Source: Microvirga sp. (GTDB taxonomy: Bacteria; Pseudomonadota; Alphaproteobacteria; Rhizobiales; Beijerinckiaceae). Taken from it: DNA of 31,085 bases. Made by a program: the position numbers and the translations under genes. Every line of letters starts with the position of its first letter. The first letter of the stretch is position 1. Positions 7,137 to 14,445 of the stretch are shown in pieces. The notes under the pieces are model-generated. The model searched no databases and was not told the DNA's origin. It saw nothing but the letters and a program-made list of their open reading frames with translations. The stretch is from the NCBI GenBank assembly GCA_022241475.1, contig JAKOMT010000012.1, positions 1 to 31,085 of the forward strand, written 5' to 3'.

Positions 7137-7922
7137 ATGCGATCCTTCTTGCGAATGTTCCGAATCAGCCGCCGCGCGGCGTCCGTCGCTGTGGCGGCGG
7201 GCCTTCTCGCGTGGTCGCCCCATGCTCTCGCGGTCGTCGGCGGCGCGCTCGACGACGGGCCGCTCGCCGCGTCGACCATCATGGTCCTCGCCTCGAACGG
7301 CGGTGTGTGTTCGGGCGTTGTGGTCGCCGACGACGTGATCGCCACGGCGGCGCATTGCGTGACCCGCGCGCCGGAACACCGGGCGCATTTCCGCGCCGAC
7401 GACGGGACGCCGGTCCTGCTCGAGGTCGCCGATATCCTGGTTCATCCCGAATACGACGCCGACGCGATCCGCACGCGCCGACGCTCGATCGACCTGGCGC
7501 TGCTTCGGGTGTCGCAGCCGTTGCCGGCGCGCTTCGAACCGGCGATCCTGTCGGGCGCCGATCTGCGCGCGGGAGCCGTCGCCGCGCTGGGCGGTTACGG
7601 CACGCGCGACGAGCGCGATACGTCGGGACGCATGACCGGCGCCTTCCACCGGGTCGACCTGCCCGTCGTGGAGCCCTATGGACCGAGCGCCGTGCTGGTC
7701 TGGCTGTCGGCTCCGCGCGACGAGGTCCGCGGCGCCTGCGAGGGCGATTCCGGCGGCCCGATCGCTTCCCCCGACGGCGCGGTCTTCGCCGTCACGACAT
7801 GGAGCAGCGGCACGGGCGGGCGCGCCTGCGGCGAGTTCAGCCAGGGCGTCCGTCTCGGCCCGCAACGCGCCTGGATCGACGCTGCGCTGATGCGCTGGAG
7901 CCGCACTGCGCGCTGGCGCTGA
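7137..7922 (+). CDS. Secreted S1-family serine protease 1
   Basis: This 261-residue chymotrypsin-fold protease has a signal peptide (residues 1-32, ending HALA), directly followed by VVGG, the usual mature S1 N-terminus. The catalytic triad is H73 (TAAHC), D119 (DLALLR) and S205 (GDSGGP). C58-C74 and C201 with a later cysteine give the two classic disulfides, so it should act outside the cytoplasm. The residue equivalent to trypsin Asp189 is Gly, arguing against strict Arg/Lys specificity. The start could be ATG 7137 or 7155, and both leave a signal peptide. It is antisense to the GTA operon, tail-to-head with a second protease. It is not a recognised GTA part, and its substrate is unknown. 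Confidence 0.88.
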   Translation: MRSFLRMFRISRRAASVAVAAGLLAWSPHALAVVGGALDDGPLAASTIMVLASNGGVCSGVVVADDVIATAAHCVTRAPEHRAHFRADDGTPVLLEVADILVHPEYDADAIRTRRRSIDLALLRVSQPLPARFEPAILSGADLRAGAVAALGGYGTRDERDTSGRMTGAFHRVDLPVVEPYGPSAVLVWLSAPRDEVRGACEGDSGGPIASPDGAVFAVTTWSSGTGGRACGEFSQGVRLGPQRAWIDAALMRWSRTARWR

Positions 7923-7975
7923 TCGCCGCCGCATTCGCTGCTTGTATCGGGCGTGAAACCACGAAAGACTGATGT

Positions 7976-8827
7976 ATGAACCTCCGCCCGGCCGCTCTGA
8001 TCGCCCTCGTCCTTTCGCTTGCGGCGGCCGCGCCGGCGGATGCGATCGTGCGTGGCGCGCAATCGACCGATCCAAACGATCTGCGCGGTTTCGTCGTGCG
8101 GATCGAAAGCGATCTCGGCGAAATGTGCACCGGCGTGCTCATCGAAGAGGACCTCGTCCTCACGGCGGCGCATTGCCTTTTGGCCGAAGCCAACTACCGC
8201 GTCTTTGCGCTCGACAGACGATTTCAAACGATCAGGCGCGACGCCGTCGCGACCGCTCTGCATCCGAGTTTCGAGGCCGGCGTTCCACCGAGGCGCCAGC
8301 CCGGCGTCGATCTCGCCCTGCTGCGCATCGACGCGCCCCTGGGCCGCCAATTCATCCCGCTCTCGCTGGCGACGGTCGCTCGACCCAACGAGGGCGAGGA
8401 CGTCACGATCGCCGGGTTCGGCACGACCGCGTATGGCAGCCGAGCCAGCGCCCGCGTGCTGCGCTACACATATCTTCGCCTGCGCGGCGAAATCCGCATG
8501 GGCAACACGGTCTTGATGGGATCGGACAGCGAACGAAACTCCGAGCGCGTCGGCGCCGGCGCCTGTCAGGGCGATTCCGGCGGACCGATCCTGCGCGGCG
8601 ATCCCGGCGCTTATGTCTTGCTGGGCCTCGTCAGTTGGTCGAGCGGCGCGACCGGGGGAGCGGCGCGCACCGCCTGCGGCGGATCGACGGCCATCACGCC
8701 GTTGGCCCCGCACCTCGACTGGATCGCTGCGCGATCACGCGAATTGCGCGCCATCGACGGCTTCAACGCGTCTTTGCCGACCCCGCCGACAGGGCGCGGC
8801 TCCGAATGGATCGACTGGGCCGAGTGA
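7976..8827 (+). CDS. Secreted S1-family serine protease 2
   Basis: This 283-residue S1 protease starts 53 bases after protease 1 on the same strand. Its signal peptide (1-23, ending ADA) runs directly into IVRG, so the mature N-terminus would again be made by signal peptidase alone. The triad is H66 (TAAHC), D112 (DLALLR) and S201 (GDSGGP). The cysteine pattern (C51-C67, C197 with C in TACGG) matches protease 1. The primary-pocket residue is Gly, not Asp. Shared layout suggests paralogy by tandem duplication, but the surrounding sequence has diverged widely. The C-terminal extension after residue 250 is short and polar, with no anchor seen. It converges on the capsid gene with 47 bases between. 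Confidence 0.88.
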   Translation: MNLRPAALIALVLSLAAAAPADAIVRGAQSTDPNDLRGFVVRIESDLGEMCTGVLIEEDLVLTAAHCLLAEANYRVFALDRRFQTIRRDAVATALHPSFEAGVPPRRQPGVDLALLRIDAPLGRQFIPLSLATVARPNEGEDVTIAGFGTTAYGSRASARVLRYTYLRLRGEIRMGNTVLMGSDSERNSERVGAGACQGDSGGPILRGDPGAYVLLGLVSWSSGATGGAARTACGGSTAITPLAPHLDWIAARSRELRAIDGFNASLPTPPTGRGSEWIDWAE

Positions 8828-8832
8828 CGGGC

Positions 8833-8858
8833 TCGGGCGACCCATGCTGATCGCCCGA
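8833..8858. terminator. Hairpin between protease 2 and capsid gene
   Basis: A perfect 8-bp stem (TCGGGCGA / TCGCCCGA) with a 10-base loop lies between the converging ends of protease 2 and the capsid gene. There is no T-run on either strand, so it is at best a weak or bidirectional terminator. Confidence 0.3.
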
Positions 8859-8874
8859 ACCGTCGCTCGCCTGA

Positions 8875-10119
8875 TCAGGCCGCGAACTTCATCAGCTTGA
8901 TCGCCGCGAAATCCTGCACGCCGCCGCCCACGCGCTTCGTCGTGTAGAACAGGACGTAGGGCTTGGCCGAATACGGATCGCGCAGCACCCGGATGCCGGC
9001 CCGGTCCACGACGAGATAGCCGCGCCGGAAATCGCCGAAGGCGATCGAGAACGAATCCGCCGCGACGTCGGGCATGTCCTCGGCCTCGACGACGGGGAAG
9101 TTCATGAGCGTGGCGTTCTGCCCCGGCCCGGCCGGCGGCTGCCAGAGATAGACGCCGTTGTCGTCCTTGAACTTTCGGATCGCGCTTTGCGTCTTGCGGT
9201 TCATGACGAAGCTCGCGTTCTGGCGATAGCCGGCCTTGAGCGCGTAGACGAGGTCGACCAGCGCGTCGGACGGATTGGCGGCAGCGAAGGCGCCCGCGGC
9301 GCCGCTCGCCACGAAGCCCAGCCTGTCCCAGGTCCAGGCCGCCTCGTCCGCCGTGTCGTAGTCGAGGAAGCCGCGAGGCTTGCCCACGCCGTCGCCGGTG
9401 ACGAACGCAGCGCCCTCCTGTTCGGCGAACGCCGTCTCGACTTCGTCGGCGATCCACTGATCGATGTCGACGACGGCGTCGTCGAGAAGCGTCTGCGTCG
9501 CGGCCGGCATGGCGTAGAGCTCCATGGCAGGAAAACTCATCTCGACCAGCGACGGCGACGCGGTTTCGACCCGCGCGGCCGTCTCCGACACCCAGCCCGA
9601 CGCCGCTCCGCTCGCCGATTGTGCGATCTTGTACAGGCCGCTGGAGATGGTGCGGGCGCCGGCGATGGCGCGGATCGGGGAGAGCACGGAGAGCCGGCGC
9701 AGCACCTCGGCCTCGACCTGGGCCGGCGCGAGGTAGCCGCCGTCCGGCCCCGATCCCGAGGACAAGGCCTTGGCTTCGAGAGCCTTCAGGCCTCCGGCCT
9801 CGCCGGAGCGGATATAGGCGTGGAAGGCGCCCTTGTGCCGCAGGCTCACGCCGTCGTCGCGCTCGGATTCCGCGGACATCGGCGGACGTCCCCGCTGTAG
9901 CGCGAGCCGATCGATGCGGCTCTTGGTCTCGTCGAGAGCGTCGTCGATGCGTCGAAGCTTTTCCTCGGCGAGCACGTCCGCCGCGCCGCGGCTCTCGATC
10001 TCGGCGAGACGCGCGTCGTTCGTCTCGCGATACGCTTCGAACGCGCGGGCGAAATCGTCGAACGCCGCAAGCGCGTCGGCGGATTTCGTTTCGATGGTCT
10101 GGCTGGTCATGTCGGTCAT
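8875..10119 (-). CDS. GTA g5-like major capsid protein (HK97 fold)
   Basis: This 414-residue HK97-type capsid subunit has an N-terminal charged helical segment (about residues 1-95, AFDDFARAFEAY... and LRRIDDALDETKSRID) that resembles the scaffolding delta domain removed by the prohead protease. The mature part starts near KALSSGSGPDGGYL. Family motifs include GWVSETAARVET, EGAAFVTGDGVGKPRGFLDY and FVMNRKTQSAIRKFKD, ending with YVLFYTTKRVGGGVQDFAAIKLMKFAA. ATG 10119 is preferred over TTG 10122 because of the GAGAGA ribosome site. The downstream neighbour should be g6 but is a pair of antisense proteases. The gene looks intact. Confidence 0.93.
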   Translation of the reverse strand: MTDMTSQTIETKSADALAAFDDFARAFEAYRETNDARLAEIESRGAADVLAEEKLRRIDDALDETKSRIDRLALQRGRPPMSAESERDDGVSLRHKGAFHAYIRSGEAGGLKALEAKALSSGSGPDGGYLAPAQVEAEVLRRLSVLSPIRAIAGARTISSGLYKIAQSASGAASGWVSETAARVETASPSLVEMSFPAMELYAMPAATQTLLDDAVVDIDQWIADEVETAFAEQEGAAFVTGDGVGKPRGFLDYDTADEAAWTWDRLGFVASGAAGAFAAANPSDALVDLVYALKAGYRQNASFVMNRKTQSAIRKFKDDNGVYLWQPPAGPGQNATLMNFPVVEAEDMPDVAADSFSIAFGDFRRGYLVVDRAGIRVLRDPYSAKPYVLFYTTKRVGGGVQDFAAIKLMKFAA

Positions 10120-10162
10120 CAAAGATCTCTCGGTTGGAGGAACGAGGCGCGCCGAGGCGTTC

Positions 10163-10723
10163 TCAGAGGAACGCGGCGCGGATGTCGGGACGCCCGAACA
10201 GCCGCCCGGCGGCCTTGCTGATCGCGAGCGCGAGACTGTCGACGCCCTTCACGTGCGAGACGCGGGCGGCGGGGAGCATCGGAAAGGTGACGATCGAAAT
10301 CTCCCAGAGATCGACCTGCTCGAGGATGCGCCGGCCCGTCGAACGCTCTTTCGTCGAGCGCTGCACGCGAAAGCCGATGGAGAGACCGTCGACGGCGCGT
10401 TCGCGGATCAGGGCGTGCGCCTCTCGGGCCCGCGCCACCGCCATGTTGAGCCTCCCGCGAACGAACAGGCCTCGCCGGTCTTCGTGAATATCGAGCCAGG
10501 CGCCAATCGGCTCGCCCGGATCGTGCTGCCAGAGCATCCGCACGCCGGATGCGCCGCGCTTCACGAGACTTCCCGCGAAGGCGCCCGGCCGCACCACGTC
10601 GCGTGTGAGGTCGGGCACCCCGAACAGGCTGGCGTAGCCTTCGAATTCGCCGTCCTCGGTCGTGACGGCCGGCGCGTGGGGGAGAAGCTTGATCTCCGGC
10701 GCCGCTGGAAACGACGCCCTCAT
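10163..10723 (-). CDS. GTA g4-like prohead protease (HK97 family)
   Basis: This 186-residue serine protease belongs to the HK97 prohead family (peptidase U35). It cuts the capsid N-terminal scaffold segment and itself during head maturation. Likely catalytic residues are H67 (MLWQHDPGEPIG), S115 (VDGLSIGF) and E141 (LWEISIVTFP). FEGYASLFGVPDLTRDVV near the N-terminus is a strong family signature. Its start overlaps the stop of the preceding 60-residue gene (ATGA), and it ends 43 bases before the capsid start, the usual order. Confidence 0.93.
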   Translation of the reverse strand: MRASFPAAPEIKLLPHAPAVTTEDGEFEGYASLFGVPDLTRDVVRPGAFAGSLVKRGASGVRMLWQHDPGEPIGAWLDIHEDRRGLFVRGRLNMAVARAREAHALIRERAVDGLSIGFRVQRSTKERSTGRRILEQVDLWEISIVTFPMLPAARVSHVKGVDSLALAISKAAGRLFGRPDIRAAFL

Positions 10724-10902
10724 CGCGCGCCCTCCCTCGAATGGAAAGGGGCCCGGCCATTGTCGCCCGAGCCCCCGTCGATTTTCTCCAGCGCGCGAAT
10801 GAAGGCTCGGAACGTCTCGCGAGCCCCGCCGCCCGCCTCGGCGCGTGGCGGTCCGGCGCGCTCGGAGGGCGCGCCGACTTTCTTCCTGCGGGTTCTGTTC
10901 AT
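10720..10902 (-). CDS. Small basic protein in GTA head block (60 aa)
   Basis: The short gene has ATGA overlaps at both ends, with the preceding small gene and with the prohead protease, which is strong evidence that it is translated. The product begins MNRTRRKKVG, has a flexible glycine/proline middle, and one likely helix ARETFRAFIRALEKID. I do not recognise the family. An ATG nine bases upstream (10911) is an alternative start. Its position between g3 and g4 corresponds to the small head-region genes found there in alphaproteobacterial GTAs. Function is unknown. Confidence 0.65.
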   Translation of the reverse strand: MNRTRRKKVGAPSERAGPPRAEAGGGARETFRAFIRALEKIDGGSGDNGRAPFHSREGAR

Positions 10903-11108
10903 GGATCGCATTCTCCCGAATGTCGGCGGTTGAAATTCGCGAGTTCGCGGATGAACTCGTCGAAGCGTCGGCTTGCGGCGGCGGCCTCGCGGTGCAGGCT
11001 CGCGGCGAAGGCGCTCGCGGCTGCGGCCCATCCGAGCAGCGCGAGATGCCCGAGATCGCCTTTCTCCAGAAACGCGGCGGCGAGCGCGTTGAGCGTTTCG
11101 AGGATCAT
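10899..11108 (-). CDS. GTA g3.5-like small head protein (69 aa)
   Basis: This short gene is coupled to the portal gene by an ATGA overlap and to the next gene likewise. The product has an N-terminal helix (MILETLNALAAAFLEKG), an alanine-rich hydrophobic helix (LALLGWAAAASAFAAS), and a charged tail ending with RRFDEFIRELANFNRR. One membrane-like or coiled segment is plausible. It sits at the g3.5 position of RcGTA, and this is the basis for the call; sequence identity to g3.5 cannot be verified here. Confidence 0.7.
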   Translation of the reverse strand: MILETLNALAAAFLEKGDLGHLALLGWAAAASAFAASLHREAAAASRRFDEFIRELANFNRRHSGECDP

Positions 11109-12286
11109 CGCTCGCCTCCGCCAGGGGGTGCGGCGCGGCGGCCGTAGCCCACGGCCTCCCGCTTTTCGTCGGCGTCGAGGAAATCGGCCGCCCCCACGCA
11201 CCGCCACAGCGATTCCCGCTCCAAGGCCAGCGCCTCGACGGCGTCGAGATCGGGCGCGAGCGTCAGTTCGGCGCCGAAGGCGGGCGAAAGCCACTGCGCC
11301 AGCGCCTGCGCCGTGCGCTGCGCCAGCGGGATGACGGTCTGGCGATAGAAGGCGCGATTGGCCTCCGCGTAATTCGCATGGGTCGCGTCGCCGGGCAGGC
11401 CGAGCAGCAGGGGCGGCGCGCCGAAGGCGAGCGCGATGTCGCGGGCGGCGGCCGCTTTCGCCTCCACGAAATCCATCTCCTTCGGCGACAGCGAGAGCGG
11501 CTTCCAGTCGAGCCCGCCTTCGAGCAGAAGCGGCCGGCCGGCGTTGCGCGCGCCCTGATACGTCTCTTCCAGCTCGCCCTTGAGCCTGTCGAACTGCGCG
11601 TCGCTCAATCCCGCGGCCCCGGCGAAGACGAGCGCGCCCGAGGGCCGCGCGGCGTTGTCGAGGAGCGACTTGTTCCAGGCGCCGGCGGCGTTGTGGATGT
11701 CGAGAGCCGTCGCCGCCGCCTCCATCGGAGAGAGGCCGTAATGATCGTCCGTCGGATGGAAGAGAGTGAGATGCAGGATCGGCGCGACGCCCTCGTCCGG
11801 CGTCGCGAAGCGCACGGTGCGGGACCCCACGACGTAATCATAGGCCGACGGCCAGCCGTCGTCGCCGGCGACGACGCGCATGCGGTCGGGCCGCAACGCG
11901 TAGAGCTCGCGCGGTTCGGCGTCGAGCAGCGCCGCCTCGATATAGGCGTTGCCCGAGATCATCAGATGCCCGTAGACGCTCTCCATGAGCCGGGCGCCGT
12001 TCTCGCGCGGATTCGGGCGGCGCAGGACCCGCAGGACCGGGTGGTCGACGAGTTCGCGATGGCCGTCGCGCAGGATCAGCGGCAGCGAGGCAGCCGCCTC
12101 CGCCACGAGCCGCACCGCGCGATGCACGACCGGGTTTCGCTGAAACCCCTCGCGGGCGAGAGCGGCGTAGTCTCGCGGCGTCCAGATCGGCCTGCCGCCA
12201 TGGTAGAACGCCATCGCCGGGCCGACGCGCGACGCCTTGCGGCCGGGCGTGACGGAGCGCGCGAAATCGCGCAAACGATCGAGCAT
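11105..12286 (-). CDS. GTA g3-like portal protein (HK97 type)
   Basis: This 393-residue portal protein forms the dodecameric DNA gate of the head and the docking site for the terminase. Family landmarks are an N-terminal FYHGGRPIWTPRDYAALAREGF, NPVVHRAVRLVAEAAASLPL, a central GNAYIEAALLD and ELYALRPDRMRVV, then LFHPTDDHYGLSPMEAA, FGAPPLLLGLPGDATHANYAEA and VIPLAQRTAQALAQWL. Ribosome site GGAGA precedes ATG 12286, 33 bases after the terminase stop. Length is normal and it looks intact. Confidence 0.94.
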   Translation of the reverse strand: MLDRLRDFARSVTPGRKASRVGPAMAFYHGGRPIWTPRDYAALAREGFQRNPVVHRAVRLVAEAAASLPLILRDGHRELVDHPVLRVLRRPNPRENGARLMESVYGHLMISGNAYIEAALLDAEPRELYALRPDRMRVVAGDDGWPSAYDYVVGSRTVRFATPDEGVAPILHLTLFHPTDDHYGLSPMEAAATALDIHNAAGAWNKSLLDNAARPSGALVFAGAAGLSDAQFDRLKGELEETYQGARNAGRPLLLEGGLDWKPLSLSPKEMDFVEAKAAAARDIALAFGAPPLLLGLPGDATHANYAEANRAFYRQTVIPLAQRTAQALAQWLSPAFGAELTLAPDLDAVEALALERESLWRCVGAADFLDADEKREAVGYGRRAAPPGGGER

Positions 12287-12319
12287 TTTGGTCTCCTGAT
12301 CGGATCGAACGCGCGCGCC

Positions 12320-13558
12320 TCAGAGCGCGCGCAGGCGCGGATCGGCCTTGCCGTCGAGGGCGAGGTGCGTGATGGCCCAGACGAGGGCGTCCAGTCTGTC
12401 GGGCGAGCGCCCCCCGGAAAGACCGTCGAGGCCGAAGTCGCACATCTCGTCTTCGAGAGCCGGAAAGGCGCCCACGTGACGGACCCGTCCCTGCACGTAG
12501 AGGAGGCTGACCGGCTCGGCGCGCAGGCGCTTGCCGCGCGTCGCCCGCACCGGCGTCACGGCGCAGCCCGAATCCACCTCGTTGATCACGGCGGTGACCA
12601 TCTCGCCGCCCTGATTGACCTCGACGACGAGCGCGTCGGCCTCGAGGCGGCGATACAGTCGGACGGCCCTCGCCGCCCAGGCGTGCGGTTTGAGCCCGGA
12701 TGCGCTCTCGTCGGCCAGAACGTGACAGACGCCGCCGTCATCGACGCCGACAGCGACGATCCCGCACGCGTCCGCTCCCCTGCGAGAGGAGGCGGGCGGG
12801 TCGACCGCGACGACGATGCGCGCGAGCGGAGGGTGATCGAGGCTCCGCGACGCCTCGATCAGATCGCGCGTCCACAGTGCGTCCGCACGATCCTCGATCA
12901 GCTCCCCGTCCAGTTCCTGCCGGCCGAGCCGCGTGCCGGAATAGCGTCCGACCACGGCGTCGAGGAAGGCGGGAGCGAGATTTCCGGCGTTGTCCTGCGT
13001 CCGCGAACGCGTCAGGGCGATGGCGGGGTCGGCGACGAGGCGTCGCAGAAGTGGAATCGCGCGCGGCGTCGTCGTGATCACCTCGCGTGGGCGCTCGCCG
13101 AGGCGCAGTCCGAATTGCAGCTGATCCCAGGCCGCGTCCGCGTATCGCCACTTGCCGACCTCGTCCGCCCACGCCGCCTCGAATTGCGGACCGCGAAGGC
13201 TCTCGGGATCGTCCGCGGAGAACGCGAGCGCCACGGCGCCGTTCGGCCATTCGAGCCGACGCCGCGTCGCGGTCCATGTCGGGCGCTCCGCTCGGGAATG
13301 GATCGCGAGAAGCCCCGAGGGGCCGTCGATCATCACGTCGCGAACGTCCGCGAACGTCTCCCCGATCAGAGCGAACTTGCCGATCGGAGCGCGAGTCAGC
13401 CAGGGCGCGCCGATCGCCATCCCGCGCACCCATTCAGCACCTGTCCGGGTCTTGCCCGCGCCGCGCCCGCCGAGCACCAGCCAGATCGTCCAGAGTGAGC
13501 CGTTGCCGGCGAAAGGCCGGCGGAAGCTGGTCGTCGCGAGCGGCCAACGGCCATTCAT
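12320..13558 (-). CDS. GTA g2-like large terminase (ATPase and nuclease body)
   Basis: This is the DNA-packaging motor. Walker A is GGRGAGKT (residues 30-37), Walker B is in AAWADEVGKW (about 128-136), and the C-terminal RNase-H-like nuclease starts at IVVAVDPPA and ends at DRLDALVWAITHLAL. The frame opens at ATG 13558, overlapping the g1 stop. The first 16 residues do not look like the family, while the expected N-terminus is found in another frame just upstream (13512-13697). A one-base change near 13511 would join them. So this is either a frameshifted gene or one that reinitiates at 13558 without its normal N-terminal segment. The ATPase and nuclease motifs themselves look intact. Confidence 0.9.
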   Translation of the reverse strand: MNGRWPLATTSFRRPFAGNGSLWTIWLVLGGRGAGKTRTGAEWVRGMAIGAPWLTRAPIGKFALIGETFADVRDVMIDGPSGLLAIHSRAERPTWTATRRRLEWPNGAVALAFSADDPESLRGPQFEAAWADEVGKWRYADAAWDQLQFGLRLGERPREVITTTPRAIPLLRRLVADPAIALTRSRTQDNAGNLAPAFLDAVVGRYSGTRLGRQELDGELIEDRADALWTRDLIEASRSLDHPPLARIVVAVDPPASSRRGADACGIVAVGVDDGGVCHVLADESASGLKPHAWAARAVRLYRRLEADALVVEVNQGGEMVTAVINEVDSGCAVTPVRATRGKRLRAEPVSLLYVQGRVRHVGAFPALEDEMCDFGLDGLSGGRSPDRLDALVWAITHLALDGKADPRLRAL

Positions 13559-13697
13559 TCTCCAGCAGCGCCCTCGTCTGGGGGGTACAGAGCCTCCAGA
13601 TCGTCTCTCGCTCCGCTTCGTCGATGCAGGCGCTCAACCTGAAGCGCAACGATCTCAGCCAGGTCAGATGACGCTCCGGAGGCCACGTCCGCCGCAT
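13512..13697 (-). other. Out-of-frame N-terminal segment of the large terminase
   Basis: In a frame overlapping the end of g1, residues DEAERETIWRL and LLENEWPLAARDDQLPPAF match the usual start of GTA terminases, where an A/W-x-R-x-x-Q-x-P-P segment leads directly into the WxxWLxLGGRGAGKT Walker A region. The continuation (AGNGSLWTIWLVLGG) is in the frame of the 12320-13558 gene. Dropping the C at 13511 (within CTTTCG on the coding strand) restores one continuous protein. A start at ATG 13697 would give a fused protein of normal family length. Confidence 0.6.
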
Positions 13698-14136
13698 GCG
13701 CTTCGCTCCGCTCCCTCGCTTCCGCGGCGGCTTCCAGAGCCGCGAGCTCCTTCAGACAGCGCGTGAGATCGACGACGTCCCGCGCGGCGCTCCGCCCGCC
13801 TGCATCCTCCGCCAGAAGCGCGAGCCGCGCCGCCGCAAAGCGTCGCAGGGCCTGCGCGATTTGTCTGGCGTCCGCCGTCGGAGGCGACCCTGAATCGGTG
13901 TCCGCCTCCGCGCGTCCGAACGCCGAGAGGTAGAGGGCGAGCGTCCGCGCGCGCGGCGTCGGGCGTCGCCGTCCCCAGTCTTCGGCCGCTCGCAATCGTG
14001 CGAATGAAGCGCCGTCCAGTCCGAGAAACGCTCGAACCTGTTCGACGTCGCCGACGCCGTTTTCATAAAGGAATCGCGCGACAGCTCTCAGAACGGCGGC
14101 GGGGCGCCCGCGCCTCGCCGAAGGCGCTGCGGGCAT
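13555..14136 (-). CDS. GTA g1-like protein, probable small terminase
   Basis: This is the first gene of the cluster, 193 residues from ATG 14136. That start is chosen for its GGAG ribosome site 7 bases upstream; an in-frame TTG at 14154 is a weaker option. The N-terminal half looks like a DNA-binding helical region (VLRAVARFLYENGVGDVEQVRAFLGLD, then FARLRAAEDW). The C-terminal half is helical (IAQALRRFAAARLALL, LTRCLKELAALEAA). RcGTA g1 has been shown to be a small terminase. Here the assignment is by position and helical character, so it is less sure than the neighbours. The stop overlaps the g2 ATG. Confidence 0.75.
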   Translation of the reverse strand: MPAAPSARRGRPAAVLRAVARFLYENGVGDVEQVRAFLGLDGASFARLRAAEDWGRRRPTPRARTLALYLSAFGRAEADTDSGSPPTADARQIAQALRRFAAARLALLAEDAGGRSAARDVVDLTRCLKELAALEAAAEARERSEAHAADVASGASSDLAEIVALQVERLHRRSGARDDLEALYPPDEGAAGE

Positions 14137-14207
14137 GTCGACACTCCGATGCAAATGAGAAGTCGAAGCGACGCCGCCTCATAGGCGCACCGATCGACCA
14201 TGAAGCG

Positions 14208-14236
14208 ACCCTAGCCCGACAGCGTGACGCTGTCAA
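14208..14236 (-). promoter_or_regulatory. Candidate sigma-70 promoter for the GTA operon
   Basis: On the minus strand, a perfect TTGACA (14236-14231) is followed after 17 bases by TAGGGT (14213-14208). This would start transcription near 14201, about 65 bases before g1. The -35 matches fully, the -10 only partly (3 of 6). It is placed correctly for the whole operon. Confidence 0.45.
14218..14234. promoter_or_regulatory. Palindromic operator candidate over the g1 promoter
   Basis: GACAGCG-TGA-CGCTGTC is a perfect 7-bp inverted repeat with a 3-base centre. It overlaps the -35 hexamer and spacer of the g1 promoter candidate. A dimeric repressor here would block transcription. The binding protein is unknown. 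Confidence 0.45.
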
Positions 14237-14245
14237 CGCTTATCT

Positions 14246-14258
14246 TCCTATCATAGGA
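14246..14258. promoter_or_regulatory. Palindrome TCCTATCATAGGA upstream of g1 promoter
   Basis: This is a perfect 6-bp inverted repeat around a single C. It lies about 45-57 bases upstream of the predicted g1 transcription start, a usual place for an activator. Short palindromes also occur by chance, so confidence is low. Confidence 0.25.
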
Positions 14259-14445
14259 TATTTCACTGATCTTGATCGTTCGTCGGACCGGATATTCGGT
14301 TGCATGATTGCTGGCTGAACACAATTTCTAAATGCATTTCGGGAACTGCCGGCGCTGCCGTCCGTCTGCGGTGATTGCGGCTCAAGTCGCTTAAGACAGC
14401 CGGAATTCCTTCTCCTGCCGAACCTCGAGATCGACGCATGTCTGG

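Noticed and set aside
11378..13498. Very long open frame antisense to the portal and terminase genes (about 700 codons)
   Set aside because: It is an Arg/Ala/Gly-rich shadow of high-GC coding sequence. The opposite strand has clear portal and terminase motifs. The same applies to long frames antisense to g15, rpoD, dnaG and carA.
13505..13520. Programmed +1 frameshift in the terminase gene
   Set aside because: The site (CTTTCGCC) has no stop codon or rare codon at the shift point as in known +1 sites, so mutation or sequencing error is more likely than programmed slippage.
303..14136. Complete temperate prophage
   Set aside because: No integrase, repressor, replication or lysis genes, and gene order and families (DUF2460, DUF2163, short tape measure, g10/g10.1) are those of gene transfer agents.
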